Shown: positions 1-9,928, counted from the first letter of the stretch. The stretch: 64,000 bases of DNA from Alcanivorax sp. DG881 (GCF_000155615.1 NZ_DS989915.1:210756-274755); one strand, 5' to 3'. A program made the numbers and translations. The notes: a model not told the origin generated them from the letters alone.

Positions 1-13
1 TCCTGCGAATGTG

Positions 14-1195
14 TTAGAGGGCATCCAGCAATGCCTTGATCCGCTGTGCACCTTCAATACATTCCTCCAGCGGGGCCACCAGTGCCATGCGTATCCGGTT
101 TTCCCCCGGGTTTTTACCATTGATGGTGCGTGATAAATAGCGGCCGGGTAACACGGTGACGTTGTGCTCGGCCTGCAAACGCTGGGCGAAGGCTTCGTCA
201 CTGATGGGCGTTTTAGGCCACAGATAGAAGCCCGCTGCCGGGGCGGATACCTTAAGGGGGCCGCCAAGAATGTCCAGTACCGCGTCGAATTTTTCCCGAT
301 ACAGTGCCCGGTTGGTTTGTACATGCTTTTCGTCATTCCAGGCGGCGATGCTGGCCAGCTGGTGATGAATGGGCATGGCACAACCGTGATAGGTGCGGTA
401 ACGCAGAAACCGTTGCAGCACTTCGCTGTCGCCAGCGGCAAAACCGGAGCGCAGGCCGGGCAGATTGGAGCGCTTGGACAGAGAGTGGAAGACTACACAA
501 CGGCGGTAGTCGTGACGGCCCATCTCGGCGCAGGCTTCCAGCAGCCCGGCGGGAGGTTTGTCGCGGTAGATTTCCGAATAGCACTCGTCCGAGGCGATGA
601 CAAAGTCGTATTTATCCGCCAGCTGAATCAGGGCCTTGAGCTGGGCCTTGCTGAGCGTGGCCCCGGTGGGGTTGCCGGGGGTACAGATGAACAGCAGCTG
701 GGTACGAGTCCAGGTGTCTTCACTGACCGCATCGAAGTCCGGCTGCAAGCCTGTGGCATCGGTGCAAGGCAGGTACATGGGCTCGCCACCGGCCAACAGC
801 GTGGCGCCTTCGTAAATCTGGTAGAAGGGGTTGGGCATCAGCACCAGCGGCTGGCGCTGGCGATCCACCACCGCCTGGGTAAAGGAAAACAGGGCTTCCC
901 GGGTGCCGTTTACCGGCAAGACCTGGCTGGCCGGGTCGATGCTTTGCAGGTGAAAGCGGCGCTTGAGCCACTGGCCGATGGCCTCACTCAATTCCGGGAT
1001 GCCGGCGGTGGTTGGGTAGTTGGATAGCCGCGCGGTGCTGTCTTTTAATACCTGCTGCACAAAATCCGGCGACGAGTGTTTGGGCTCGCCGATGGACAGG
1101 GCAATGGGCGACTTGTCCGATTGGGGCAAGCCGCTGAACAGGGTCTTCAATTTTTCAAACGGGTAGGGGTGCAACCGTTCCAGATCTGGGTTCAT
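14..1195 (-). CDS. dapC: Succinyldiaminopimelate transaminase
   Basis: PLP aminotransferase of the lysine/meso-diaminopimelate pathway, making N-succinyl-LL-diaminopimelate from the keto precursor and glutamate in the cytoplasm. The 393-aa protein has fold-type I marks: NPTG at 175-178, Asp203 and the probable Schiff-base Lys241 in the SLSK motif. An in-frame ATG at 1351 would add 52 residues that only re-read glnD, so the ATG at 1195 is preferred. It starts 4 bp after glnD, an order known in Pseudomonas (map-glnD-dapC). Another class I aminotransferase specificity is possible, but context favours DapC. Confidence 0.9.
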   Translation of the reverse strand: MNPDLERLHPYPFEKLKTLFSGLPQSDKSPIALSIGEPKHSSPDFVQQVLKDSTARLSNYPTTAGIPELSEAIGQWLKRRFHLQSIDPASQVLPVNGTREALFSFTQAVVDRQRQPLVLMPNPFYQIYEGATLLAGGEPMYLPCTDATGLQPDFDAVSEDTWTRTQLLFICTPGNPTGATLSKAQLKALIQLADKYDFVIASDECYSEIYRDKPPAGLLEACAEMGRHDYRRCVVFHSLSKRSNLPGLRSGFAAGDSEVLQRFLRYRTYHGCAMPIHHQLASIAAWNDEKHVQTNRALYREKFDAVLDILGGPLKVSAPAAGFYLWPKTPISDEAFAQRLQAEHNVTVLPGRYLSRTINGKNPGENRIRMALVAPLEECIEGAQRIKALLDAL

Positions 1196-1199
1196 AGGG

Positions 1200-3872
1200 T
1201 CAGGTGTTTCCGTTGTTCTTGTCGTCGAGTTCTTGCTTGAGGGTTTGCTGCAGTTCCTGGCACAAAGTCGGGTCGGAAACCGGTTCGCCATCAAGGTCGG
1301 TAATGAAGAATACGTCTTCGGCGCGTTCGCCCAGGGTGGCAATACGGGCATTCTGCACCAGGATCTCGAAGCGCATGAAGATACGCCCGATATGAGCCAA
1401 CAGACCGGGGCGGTCCAGGGTTTGAATGTCCACCGCAGTACGATCGTTGACGATGTCGTTGCTGATCACCACCTGGGTGGGTACATCAAAGTGCTTGTTG
1501 CGCCGGGGCATGCGGCGGCTCACGGTGGTGGCGTAACGGTCCGGGTATTTCAGGGTTTCGGTGAGCGTCTTGCGGATTTGCTCGATGCGCGCCCAGTCCT
1601 CGCCGATGGGCGTGCCGTGTTCGTCCAGCACGATGTAGGTGTCCAGGCTGAAGCCGTCCACGCTGGTAATAATGCGCGCGTCCATAATGGTCAGCCCGAG
1701 GCTGTCCAGGGCGTTCACGGTGGCGCTGAACAGATTGCGGGTGTCCGGGGTGTAAATGAAGATCTGCGACCCTCCGGCCAGTACGCTCTGGCTGGATTCA
1801 CGAATCAGTACCAGTGGATCGTCCGGGTCTTCCCGGTCGAGCAGGGCTTCGGTGTGCCAGGAGATGTCCCGCGGGGTTTCGCGCAGGAAGTATTCATCGC
1901 CGATGTTGGCCCACAGGGCTTCGATTTCGGGGCCATCGTGGTCCCGGTCCGTGAGGAGGCGCAGGGCGGCGTCGCGGGTTTCGTCGATCCAGTCCTGTTT
2001 TTCCACCGGGTTGTTGAGGCCGCGACGCAGGGCGCGCTTGGTTTCGGTGTACAGCTGGCGCAACAGGGAAGCGCGCCAGGAATTCCACAGAGTAGGGTTG
2101 GTGGCATTGATGTCCGCCACGGTGAGCACGTAGAGATAATCCAGGTGCACCAGATCGCCCACCTTGCGGGCAAAATCGTAGACCACGTCCGGGTCGGAGA
2201 TATCCTTGCGCTGGGCCGTCACGCTCATGGTCAGGTGGTTGCGCACCAACCAGGCCACAAGCTTGCCATCCCAGGCGGTGAGGCCATGGCGTTGGCAGAA
2301 GGCGATGGCATCGTCCGCGCCGAGTTCGGAGTGGTCGCCACCACGGCCTTTGGCGATGTCGTGATAGAGGCCGGAGGCGTACAGCAACTCGGGCTTGGGC
2401 AGACGATAGAACACTTCGCTGGCCAACGGGAATTCTTCGCGCAGGTCTTCGTAGCGCAGCCGGCGCATGTTCTTGATCACCAGCAGGGTGTGGGCGTCTA
2501 CAGTGTAAATATGGAAGAGGTCGTACTGCATCATGCCGATGATGCCGCCGAATTCCGGCAGGTACTTGCCCAGGATGCCGTAGCGTTTCATGCGGCGTAG
2601 CTGGGAGAACAGGGCATGGGGGCTGCGCAGCAGCTGCATGAACAGGTCTGTGTTGACCGGATTATTGCGGAAGGCGTCGTCGATCTGGCGGCGATTGTAG
2701 ATCAGCGCACGGACGGTGGAGGCGCGAATGCCTTTCAGGTCCGGGTTCTGGGCCATCAGCACAAAGGCTTCCAGCAGGGCGCTGGGGTGTTGCTCAAAGA
2801 CATCCGGGCTGCTGATTTCCAGGTAATCGTTGCGTACCTGGAAGCGGCGGTTGAGTGGCCGCACTTGCTCCTGGGTGTCGCTGCGCAGAATGACTTCATC
2901 AAATAGCTGCAGCAGCATTTCGTTGAGCACGGACAGGGCAAGGGCGACTCGGTAGAAGCCCTTCATGAAGTGCTCGACCCCCAGGTTGGCACTGGTGTCT
3001 TCGTGGCCCAGCCGGCTAGCCAATTGCCGTTGGTGATCGAATAGCAGACGGTTTTCGTTACGTTCGGTCTGCACATGCAGCTGCCAGCGCACTTCCCAGA
3101 GGTAGTCCAGGCACTTGCGCAGCACGCCGTATTCTTCCGGGGTAAGGAAACCGTCGTTGACCAGGGCTTCCAGGCTGTCGGCATTGAAGTGGCGTTTGGC
3201 GACCCAGGCGATCATCTGCACATCGCGCAGGCCACCCGGGGCGTTTTTCAGGTCGGGTTCGAGATTGTATTCGGTGTCATTGAAACGCTTGTGGCGAGCG
3301 GTTTGTTCTTCCCACTTGGCGGCGAAAAAGGCGGCGGAGTCCCACATGTGTTCCGGGCCGGTGCGGTCTTCCAGCTGCCCGCGCAGGATGTCGTTTCCCG
3401 CCAGGGTGCGCGCTTCCATGATGTTGGTGGCCACGGTGATGTCTTCCCGCGCCAGCTCCACGCACTCGTCCAGGGTGCGCACCGCATGGCCGATTTCCAG
3501 GCCCATATCCCACAAAAAGGCCACGAATCGCTCAAGGCTGTCGCACAACGCCTGTTCCGGGGTGTCGGCGAGCAGCACCAGCAGATCCACATCGGAGCAG
3601 GGGTGCAATTCCCCGCGGCCGTAGCCGCCCACGGCAACCAGCGCCACATCATTCCGTTCGGCCAGGCCAAACAGGGACCAGGCGGCAATCATCACCTGAT
3701 CCACCATGGTCGCCCGGGCCTGGACCAGCTCGGTAATGTTGGTGGCTTCAAACGCCTGGTTCAGGCGTTCTTGCCCCTGAGCCAGATATTGTCGGGCGTA
3801 TTGGCCGGGTTGGGCGCTTTCCTGCAGAGCGTCGAGCAGGGAGTCCTGAGATATTGCGGGTAGCAATGACAC
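1200..3872 (-). CDS. glnD: Bifunctional [protein-PII] uridylyltransferase/uridylyl-removing enzyme
   Basis: Nitrogen sensor that adds UMP to PII proteins under nitrogen limitation and removes it when glutamine is high. The 890-aa length is normal for the family. The nucleotidyltransferase motif GGYGRGEL lies at 82-89 with the metal-binding SDVD at 93-96. The HD hydrolase motif (YHDIAKGRGGDH) is near residue 500, and two ACT-type glutamine-binding domains fill roughly the last 190 residues. The start is GTG at 3872, directly after the map stop codon, so the two are probably co-transcribed. Confidence 0.96.
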   Translation of the reverse strand: MSLLPAISQDSLLDALQESAQPGQYARQYLAQGQERLNQAFEATNITELVQARATMVDQVMIAAWSLFGLAERNDVALVAVGGYGRGELHPCSDVDLLVLLADTPEQALCDSLERFVAFLWDMGLEIGHAVRTLDECVELAREDITVATNIMEARTLAGNDILRGQLEDRTGPEHMWDSAAFFAAKWEEQTARHKRFNDTEYNLEPDLKNAPGGLRDVQMIAWVAKRHFNADSLEALVNDGFLTPEEYGVLRKCLDYLWEVRWQLHVQTERNENRLLFDHQRQLASRLGHEDTSANLGVEHFMKGFYRVALALSVLNEMLLQLFDEVILRSDTQEQVRPLNRRFQVRNDYLEISSPDVFEQHPSALLEAFVLMAQNPDLKGIRASTVRALIYNRRQIDDAFRNNPVNTDLFMQLLRSPHALFSQLRRMKRYGILGKYLPEFGGIIGMMQYDLFHIYTVDAHTLLVIKNMRRLRYEDLREEFPLASEVFYRLPKPELLYASGLYHDIAKGRGGDHSELGADDAIAFCQRHGLTAWDGKLVAWLVRNHLTMSVTAQRKDISDPDVVYDFARKVGDLVHLDYLYVLTVADINATNPTLWNSWRASLLRQLYTETKRALRRGLNNPVEKQDWIDETRDAALRLLTDRDHDGPEIEALWANIGDEYFLRETPRDISWHTEALLDREDPDDPLVLIRESSQSVLAGGSQIFIYTPDTRNLFSATVNALDSLGLTIMDARIITSVDGFSLDTYIVLDEHGTPIGEDWARIEQIRKTLTETLKYPDRYATTVSRRMPRRNKHFDVPTQVVISNDIVNDRTAVDIQTLDRPGLLAHIGRIFMRFEILVQNARIATLGERAEDVFFITDLDGEPVSDPTLCQELQQTLKQELDDKNNGNT

Positions 3873-4668
3873 TTAATAAAGGTCCGTTTCTTCGCTGCGG
3901 GCAGTGAGGACTTCGTAACCATCGGCAGTGACGGCGATGGTGTGTTCCCACTGGGCGGACAACTTGCGGTCTTTGGTGACCACGGTCCAGGCGTCGGGCA
4001 GCAGTTTATTGGCGGCTTTGCCGGCGTTGATCATGGGCTCGATGGTGAACACCATGCCTTCCTGCAATTCAAGACCTGTGCCAGGTTTGCCGTAGTGCAC
4101 CACCTGGGGCTCTTCGTGGAAGCCTTCGCCGATACCGTGGCCGCAGTATTCCCGCACCACAGAGAAGCGTTCGCCTTCGGCCATTTTCTGAATTCGATGA
4201 CCAATGTCGCCAAGCTGTATGCCGGGCCGGACCATGCGGATACCGGCCAACATGCATTCACGGGTGGTTTCCACCAGTCGGCGGGCCAACACAGAGGGCT
4301 CGCCCACGTAAAAACATCTTCGAGGTGTCGCCATGCCAGCCGTTCTTGATGACGGTGACATCGATGTTGACGATATCGCCGGTTTTCAGGGCCTTGCGGT
4401 CGCTGGGGATGCCGTGGCAGACCACATGGTTCACCGAGGTGCATACCGATTTGGGGAAGGGCATGCGACCGGGGGCGCCGCCATAGCCCAGAGGGGCAGG
4501 AATCGCTTGCTGCTTGTTGACGATATGGTCGTGGCAGATGCGGTCCAGTTCCTCAGTGGTGACCCCCGGCTTGACGTACTCGCCGATCATTTCCAGGACT
4601 TCGGCGGCCAGCTTGCCCGCTTCACGCATTTGCTCGATTTGCTCGGGGGTTTTAATGACGACATTCAT
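3873..4668 (-). pseudogene. map: Methionine aminopeptidase type I, interrupted by a single-base frameshift
   Basis: Removes N-terminal Met from nascent proteins. The N-terminal part (ATG 4668, [10 protein letters not shown]) reads in one frame up to GDTSKMF at residues 113-119. The family sequence (YVGEPSVLARRL onward, including CGHGIG, HEEPQVVHYG and FTIEP) continues in the +1 frame to the stop at 3873. The break sits in a run of five Ts on the coding strand (AAAAA near 4311-4315). Removing one T gives exactly 264 codons, the usual Map length. A six-residue insertion (around GAPGRMP) before PKSVCTS is also unusual. map is normally essential, so a sequencing homopolymer error is the likeliest cause; a true null rescued by a paralogue is possible. 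Confidence 0.85.
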
Positions 4669-4750
4669 GGGACTTGGGGAAACTCCTGCTTTTTCAGTGA
4701 GTTGGGCGGGGCTTGGGCAAAGCATTTTGGGCCGGGTAGGCACCTTTGCG

Positions 4751-4779
4751 TTGCCTGTGAGGGGCGGCTGTGGTATAAA
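4751..4779 (+). promoter_or_regulatory. rpsB promoter, extended -10 with GC-rich discriminator
   Basis: The -35 TTGCCT (4751-4756) and -10 TATAAA (4774-4779) are separated by 17 bp. TGTGG precedes the -10, giving the extended element TGTGGTATAAA. The following GCGCGCGC is the GC-rich discriminator typical of stringently controlled ribosomal promoters. A very similar extended -10 is known for rpsB in other gammaproteobacteria. Confidence 0.8.
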
Positions 4780-4785
4780 GCGCGC

Positions 4786-4966
4786 GCTTTCCCGCTCTGC
4801 GTCGGTCAACAGACGACGGTGTCGCATTGTAACCGCCGATGAGTGGGGAAGGAAATCACACATGCCCCGTCACATAGCCCTGGGTGCCTTCTGGTCTGTA
4901 AGTTGGACCGATCTGGTTGGGTTTATGCGGGGGCGTGGAGGCCTAACCCAAAGTGGAGTACTAACA
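4786..4966 (+). promoter_or_regulatory. rpsB 5' untranslated leader, candidate S2 autoregulatory region
   Basis: About 180 nt separate the predicted transcription start from the rpsB ATG. The E. coli rpsB leader is of similar length and mediates repression by S2. I did not fold this region, so autoregulation is inferred from length and position. GGAG at 4954-4957 serves as the ribosome binding site. Confidence 0.45.
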
Positions 4967-5725
4967 ATGTCTAGCGTAACTATGCGCGATATGCTGAAAG
5001 CGGGCGTGCACTTCGGTCACCAAACCCGTTACTGGAACCCGAAGATGAATGCTTACATCTTCGGCGCCCGCAACAAGATTCATATCATCAACCTGGAGCA
5101 GACCCTGCCCCTGTTCAACGACGCCATGGCGTTCCTGAACAAGCTGGCTGCCAGCAACAACAAGATCCTGTTTGTTGGTACCAAGCGTGCGGCGCAGAAA
5201 GCGGTGAGCGAAGAAGCTCAGCGTTGCGGTATGCCCTATGTGGATCACCGTTGGTTGGGCGGCATGCTCACCAACTGGAAAACCATTCGTCAGTCCATCA
5301 AGCGTTATCGTGAGCTGGAAGCCCAGTTCCAGGATGGCACTTTTGACAAGCTGACCAAGAAAGAAGCCCTGATGCGTAAGCGCGAGATGGACAAGCTCGA
5401 GCGTTCCATCGGTGGTATCAAGGATATGGGCGGCCTGCCTGACGCACTGTTCGTGATCGACGTAGATCACGAAGACATCGCGCTGCAGGAAGCTCGCAAG
5501 CTGGGGATCCCGGTTGTTGCAGTGGTTGATACCAACTCCAACCCGGACGGCGTTGATTACGTCATTCCCGGCAACGACGACGCAATCCGCGCCATTCAGC
5601 TGTATGTGAAAGCCGCAGCTGACGTGATTCTGGAAGGCAAGCAGTACGCCCAGAACCAGACCGGTGGCGAGAGCGAGTTCGTCGAGGTAGCAGATGAAGC
5701 CCAGGGCGAAAAAGCCGAAGGTTAA
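4967..5725 (+). CDS. rpsB: 30S ribosomal protein S2
   Basis: Small-subunit ribosomal protein of 252 aa. The sequence opens [19 protein letters not shown], the diagnostic S2 N-terminus, and contains [12 protein letters not shown] and the [12 protein letters not shown] segment. The reading frame is open back to 4514, but only the ATG at 4967 yields the family N-terminus and has a Shine-Dalgarno sequence. It is the first gene of the rpsB-tsf operon and is transcribed divergently from map. Confidence 0.98.
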   Translation: MSSVTMRDMLKAGVHFGHQTRYWNPKMNAYIFGARNKIHIINLEQTLPLFNDAMAFLNKLAASNNKILFVGTKRAAQKAVSEEAQRCGMPYVDHRWLGGMLTNWKTIRQSIKRYRELEAQFQDGTFDKLTKKEALMRKREMDKLERSIGGIKDMGGLPDALFVIDVDHEDIALQEARKLGIPVVAVVDTNSNPDGVDYVIPGNDDAIRAIQLYVKAAADVILEGKQYAQNQTGGESEFVEVADEAQGEKAEG

Positions 5726-5734
5726 TCTATCGGT

Positions 5735-5760
5735 GGGCGAGCCGCTGGCTCGCCCGCTTT
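5735..5760 (+). terminator. rpsB-tsf intercistronic hairpin, probable attenuator
   Basis: GGGCGAGCC (5735-5743) pairs perfectly with GGCTCGCCC (5747-5755) around a GCT loop, followed by a weak T tract (GCTTTACC). The poor U-run suggests partial termination, lowering tsf relative to rpsB. Confidence 0.6.
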
Positions 5761-5791
5761 ACCGAAACATACCAAAGTTAAGAGGATAATC

Positions 5792-6670
5792 ATGGCTGCT
5801 GTTACTGCTGCAATGGTTAAAGAGCTTCGTGAGCGTACCGGTCTTGGCATGATGGAGTGCAAGAAGGCGCTGGTTGAAGCTGATGGCGATATCGAAAAAG
5901 CCATCGACGATATGCGTAAATCCGGCCAGGCCAAAGCGGCCAAGAAAGCCGGCCGCACCGCTGCTGAAGGCGGTGTGGTGATTGCTACCAACGACGCAAA
6001 CACCGTTAGCGTGATGGTAGAAATCAACTCCGAAACCGATTTCGTTGCCCGCGATGAAAACTTCCTGGGCTTCTGCGACAAAGTGGCTGGCGCTGCTCTG
6101 GCCGCAGGTGAAACCGACGCCGCCAAGATTGGCGAGCTGACTCTGGACGACGGTGCGACCGTTGAACAGGCCCGTCAGGCACTGGTTCAGAAAATCGGTG
6201 AAAACATCCAGATCCGTCGTGCTGCCAAGCTGGAAGCGGAAGGTGCCATTGGCGCTTACGTTCACGGCGGCCGTATCGGTGTTCTCGTTGCCCTGAAAGG
6301 TGGCGATGCCGAGCTGGGTAAAGATGTTGCCATGCACGTGGCTGCGGTTAACCCGATGGTCATCAGTGGCGATCAGGTTCCTGCTGAAGTGCTGGAAAAA
6401 GAGAAAGAGATCATCCGTGCCCAGCCTGATATGGAAGGCAAGCCGGCTGAGATCGTTGAGAAAATGCTCGGCGGCCGTATCAACAAGTTCCTGAAAGAAG
6501 TGAGCTTGCTGGACCAGCCGTTCGTGAAAGATCCGAATACCACTGTCGGCGCGCTGGTTAAAGCGGCCGGTGCTGAAATCGTCGCTTTCGAGCGTCTGGT
6601 TGTCGGCGAAGGTATCGAGAAAGAAGAAGTCGACTTCGCTGCCGAAGTGGAAGCTGCGGCCAAAGGCTAA
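5792..6670 (+). CDS. tsf: Translation elongation factor Ts
   Basis: Guanine nucleotide exchange factor that recycles EF-Tu. The 292-aa protein starts [19 protein letters not shown] and carries the [11 protein letters not shown]-like N-terminal module and the [12 protein letters not shown] signature near residues 76-88. It lies 66 bp after rpsB, across the hairpin at 5735-5755, in the conserved order. AAGAGGATAATC just upstream of the ATG provides the ribosome binding site. Confidence 0.98.
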   Translation: MAAVTAAMVKELRERTGLGMMECKKALVEADGDIEKAIDDMRKSGQAKAAKKAGRTAAEGGVVIATNDANTVSVMVEINSETDFVARDENFLGFCDKVAGAALAAGETDAAKIGELTLDDGATVEQARQALVQKIGENIQIRRAAKLEAEGAIGAYVHGGRIGVLVALKGGDAELGKDVAMHVAAVNPMVISGDQVPAEVLEKEKEIIRAQPDMEGKPAEIVEKMLGGRINKFLKEVSLLDQPFVKDPNTTVGALVKAAGAEIVAFERLVVGEGIEKEEVDFAAEVEAAAKG

Positions 6671-6697
6671 GGCTCGCGAGTTCGATGTGTAAAAGGG

Positions 6698-6731
6698 CGC
6701 CTTGCTGGCTTGACTAGCAGGGCGTTTTTTT
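6698..6731 (+). terminator. Intrinsic terminator after tsf
   Basis: CGCCTTGCT (6698-6706) pairs with AGCAGGGCG (6716-6724) with one G-U pair and a 9-nt loop. Seven Ts follow (6725-6731). It closes the rpsB-tsf operon. Confidence 0.88.
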
Positions 6732-6762
6732 CGCCTGTTGAACGGCAGAAAGTGAAAAGCGC

Positions 6763-6790
6763 TTGCAACCATCGTGCGGGGCGGTACTGT
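6763..6790 (+). promoter_or_regulatory. Candidate sigma70 promoter for pyrH-frr
   Basis: TTGCAA (6763-6768) and TACTGT (6785-6790) are spaced by 16 bp, between the tsf terminator and pyrH. Confidence 0.5.
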
Positions 6791-6911
6791 GCTATGCAGC
6801 ACAGGCTCGTGCGTTTGAATGCAGTGAAAGGCCGGCCTGGGCCGGTAAAAATGATGACGATGGCGGGTTATTCATGGGTGGCGGTTTCGTATGAGTGGTG
6901 GAGAGAAAGAC

Positions 6912-7649
6912 ATGCCGACGAACAAGGAGCGCTCACCGCGCTATAACCGTATTCTGCTCAAGCTGAGTGGTGAGGCGCTGGCGGGTGAAGAGGGGTTCGG
7001 TATCGACCCGAAGGTACTGGATGCCATTTCCCTGGAAATCGGCCAACTGGTTGGCATCGGTGTTCAGGTCGGCCTGGTTGTTGGCGGTGGTAATCTGTTC
7101 CGTGGTGCCGCGTTGCAGAGCGCGGGCCTGGACCGGGTCGCCGGGGACCATATGGGCATGCTGGCGACAGTAATGAACGGCCTGGCCCTGCGCGATGCCC
7201 TGGAGCGTTCCAATATCCGCACCCGCTTGATGTCGGCGATCCCCATGAGCGGCGTGGTCGAGCACTATGACCACCGCAATGCCAACCGCCACCTGAAAAA
7301 CGGTGAAGTGGTGATCTTCTGTGCCGGTACCGGCAACCCCTTCTTTACCACCGATTCTGCCGCCTGCTTGCGCGGCATTGAAATCAGTGCCGATGTGGTA
7401 TTGAAGGCGACCAAGGTGGATGGGGTCTATAATGACGATCCGGTGAAAAATCCGGATGCGGTCAAGTATGACACCTTGACCTATGATGAAGTGCTGGATA
7501 AAAAACTGGGTGTCATGGATCTGACGGCCATTTGTCTGTGCCGTGACCATGCCATGCCATTGCGTGTTTTTGATATGAACAAGAAGGGTGCCCTGCTCAA
7601 CCTGATGTTGGGCGGTAGTGAAGGTACCCTGGTGGAAGCCGCGCAGTAA
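6912..7649 (+). CDS. pyrH: UMP kinase
   Basis: Phosphorylates UMP to UDP, an essential pyrimidine step, as an allosteric hexamer of the amino-acid kinase fold. [20 protein letters not shown] and [13 protein letters not shown] are family motifs. I prefer ATG 6912 (245 aa, with GGAGAGAAAGAC upstream). An upstream ATG at 6891 would add seven residues and has a weaker ribosome binding site. It is followed closely by frr. Confidence 0.96.
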   Translation: MPTNKERSPRYNRILLKLSGEALAGEEGFGIDPKVLDAISLEIGQLVGIGVQVGLVVGGGNLFRGAALQSAGLDRVAGDHMGMLATVMNGLALRDALERSNIRTRLMSAIPMSGVVEHYDHRNANRHLKNGEVVIFCAGTGNPFFTTDSAACLRGIEISADVVLKATKVDGVYNDDPVKNPDAVKYDTLTYDEVLDKKLGVMDLTAICLCRDHAMPLRVFDMNKKGALLNLMLGGSEGTLVEAAQ

Positions 7650-7686
7650 GCGTTGGCGATAGCCGCTGATAGAGCGAGGAATAACG

Positions 7687-8244
7687 GTGATTGACGATAT
7701 TCGCAATGATGCGCAAAGCCGCATGAAAAAGAGTCTTGAGGCGCTGGATACAGCCATGAAACGGGTGCGTACCGGTCGGGCGCATCCGAGCCTGCTGGAC
7801 AATATTACCATCGAGTATTACGGCGCAGAAACGCCGCTCAACCAGATGGGCAATATCTCGGTGGAAGAGGGCAGAACGCTGACGATTTCGCCGTTCGACA
7901 AGTCGCTGATTCCGCAGATTGAACGCGCCATCATGATGTCTGATCTGGGCCTTAACCCGTCCACCTCCGGCACCCTGATTCGTTTGCCGCTGCCGCCGCT
8001 GACCGAAGAAACCCGTCGGGACCTGGTCAAGGTGGTGCGGGCAGAGGCAGAGAAAGCCCGCGTGTCCGTGCGCAACGTGCGTCGTGATGCCAATGGCGAC
8101 TTGAAAGAACTGCTCAAGGAAAAAGAAATTTCCGAAGATGAGCAGCGCCGCGGCGAAGAACAGATCCAGCAGCTTACCGACAAGATGGTGGCGCAAGTGG
8201 AGAGTGTTCTGAAAGAGAAAGAAGAGGAATTGATGACCGTTTAA
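7687..8244 (+). CDS. frr: Ribosome recycling factor
   Basis: Splits post-termination ribosomes with EF-G. The 185-aa length is standard. The sequence has the [21 protein letters not shown] helix and [13 protein letters not shown] near the C-terminal half. Translation starts at GTG 7687 behind GAGCGAGGA. It lies 37 bp after pyrH and is followed by a terminator. Confidence 0.97.
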   Translation: MIDDIRNDAQSRMKKSLEALDTAMKRVRTGRAHPSLLDNITIEYYGAETPLNQMGNISVEEGRTLTISPFDKSLIPQIERAIMMSDLGLNPSTSGTLIRLPLPPLTEETRRDLVKVVRAEAEKARVSVRNVRRDANGDLKELLKEKEISEDEQRRGEEQIQQLTDKMVAQVESVLKEKEEELMTV

Positions 8245-8279
8245 TCGCTGCTGGCGAAACGGTGATCTGACTGACATTT

Positions 8280-8303
8280 CGGGCTGCGCGTCAGCCCGTT
8301 TTT
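8280..8303 (+). terminator. Intrinsic terminator after frr
   Basis: CGGGCTG (8280-8286) pairs with CAGCCCG (8292-8298) around CGCGT, followed by five Ts. Confidence 0.8.
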
Positions 8304-8321
8304 ATTATTGGCGGATGCAGT

Positions 8322-9104
8322 ATGGCCGACAATCAACCGCATTCCAGCGCCCCCGATCTCGATTCCCATCAGGGCAGTGTGCCCCGCCATGTGGCGATCA
8401 TCATGGACGGTAACAACCGTTGGGCCCGTAAGCAGGGCTTGCCGGGTGAGGAAGGGCATCGTGCCGGTGAGGCAACGGTGCAGGCGATCATTCGCCAGGC
8501 CGCCCACCAGGGCATTGAGGCGTTGACGCTTTTCGCGTTCAGCTCGGAAAACTGGCGCCGACCCCAGGCTGAGGTAGATCACCTGATGGCCTTGTTCCTG
8601 AAGGCATTGGGTGGCCGGGTTGAAGAACTGCACGGGCACGGTGTACGTATCCGTTTTATTGGTGACCGCTCAGCGTTCGCTGCGGACTTGCAGGACGGTA
8701 TGGCCGAGGCGGAGTCGTTAACCGGTGCCAATAACCGCATGACTGTGGTGATCGCGGTGAATTATGGCGGGCAGTGGGATATTGCCCACGCCGCCCGGAT
8801 AATGGCGGAAAAAGTGGCCGCCGGTGAGATACAGCCGGAGCAGATCAGCGCGGAGTCCATGGCGCCGCATCTGTCCATGGCGGATTTGCCGCCGCCGGAT
8901 TTGCTGATCCGTACCGGTGGCGATCAAAGAATAAGCAACTTTTTGTTGTGGCAACTGGCTTACAGTGAACTGTATTTCTCACCGTTGTTGTGGCCAGATT
9001 TTGACGCTGACGCCTTTGATGCAGCGTTACAGGATTTTGCTGGCCGCCAGCGACGCTTTGGTCGCTCCGGTGAGGAAGTGACCAGCTTGAGTGGAGAACA
9101 ATAA
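8322..9104 (+). CDS. uppS: Undecaprenyl diphosphate synthase (cis-prenyltransferase)
   Basis: Makes the C55 lipid carrier for peptidoglycan and O-antigen by adding isopentenyl units to farnesyl diphosphate. The 260-aa protein has IIMDGNNRWA near residue 26 (pyrophosphate-binding Asp), the FSSENWRRP loop and the C-terminal RTGGDQRISNFLLWQ signature. It overlaps cdsA by one base (TAATG), which points to translational coupling. Confidence 0.97.
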   Translation: MADNQPHSSAPDLDSHQGSVPRHVAIIMDGNNRWARKQGLPGEEGHRAGEATVQAIIRQAAHQGIEALTLFAFSSENWRRPQAEVDHLMALFLKALGGRVEELHGHGVRIRFIGDRSAFAADLQDGMAEAESLTGANNRMTVVIAVNYGGQWDIAHAARIMAEKVAAGEIQPEQISAESMAPHLSMADLPPPDLLIRTGGDQRISNFLLWQLAYSELYFSPLLWPDFDADAFDAALQDFAGRQRRFGRSGEEVTSLSGEQ

Positions 9105-9928
9105 TGTTAAAGCTGCGCGTGATTACCGCGCTGGTGCTGCTGCCAATCGTGCTGGGCGCCGTTTTCGGGCTGGATCGCCTGCCGTTTGCCATCGTGGCCG
9201 GGGTGTTCTTTATCCTCGCCGGCTGGGAATGGGCGGCAATGATGGGCAAGGTCAGCCTGACTGTGCGATTGGCCTGGGTGGCGGCACTGGCTGTGGTGAT
9301 GGCCGCAGCGGAGTATTTCCAGCCCGCCTGGTTACTGAATGCCATTCCCGTGTGGTGGTTGTTGGCGTTGCTGCTGGTGGTGGGCTACCCGGGCAATGCT
9401 CGCGCCTGGTACCGCCCTGCGCTGATGGCGCTGGTGGGGCTGTTGTTGCTGGTGCCGTCCTGGGCGGCCATTGTGCAATTACAGAGCAATGGAGCCCTGG
9501 GCCTGGCGGGCCCCTGGGCGCTGATGTTTATCCTTCTGTGGGTGTGGGCGGCGGATACCGGTGCGTATTTTGCCGGCCGTACCTTTGGCAAACACAAGCT
9601 GGCCCCGCTGGTGAGCCCGGGCAAGACCATCGAAGGGCTGTTGGGCGGGGTGGCTCTGGCGTTGGCGGTGGTGGCAGGCGTGTATGCTGCCGGTCTGCTG
9701 GACGCCCAGTTGTGGCCGCTGATGCTGGTGGCCTTGTTCACTGTGCTGGCATCTGCCCTGGGCGATTTGTTTGAAAGCATGGTGAAGCGTGAGCGCGGCT
9801 TCAAGGACAGCGGCACCATCCTGCCTGGTCACGGCGGCATGCTGGACCGCATCGACAGTGTTACCGCTGCCATGCCCATCGCTCTGGCCGGGTTTAACTG
9901 GTTTGCCCTGCCGGGAGGCAGTTTGTGA
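9104..9928 (+). CDS. cdsA: Phosphatidate cytidylyltransferase
   Basis: Integral membrane enzyme making CDP-diacylglycerol from phosphatidate and CTP. The 274-aa protein is mostly hydrophobic segments. The C-terminal signature SMVKRERGFKDSGTILPGHG followed by GMLDRID matches the CDS family motif. It overlaps uppS at its start and dxr at its end (GTGA). Confidence 0.96.
   Translation: MLKLRVITALVLLPIVLGAVFGLDRLPFAIVAGVFFILAGWEWAAMMGKVSLTVRLAWVAALAVVMAAAEYFQPAWLLNAIPVWWLLALLLVVGYPGNARAWYRPALMALVGLLLLVPSWAAIVQLQSNGALGLAGPWALMFILLWVWAADTGAYFAGRTFGKHKLAPLVSPGKTIEGLLGGVALALAVVAGVYAAGLLDAQLWPLMLVALFTVLASALGDLFESMVKRERGFKDSGTILPGHGGMLDRIDSVTAAMPIALAGFNWFALPGGSL

Noticed and set aside
4300-4320. Programmed ribosomal frameshift in map
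   Set aside because: The shift needed is +1, while the site resembles at most a -1 slippery run, and map is not known to use recoding. A one-base indel in the T-run is simpler.
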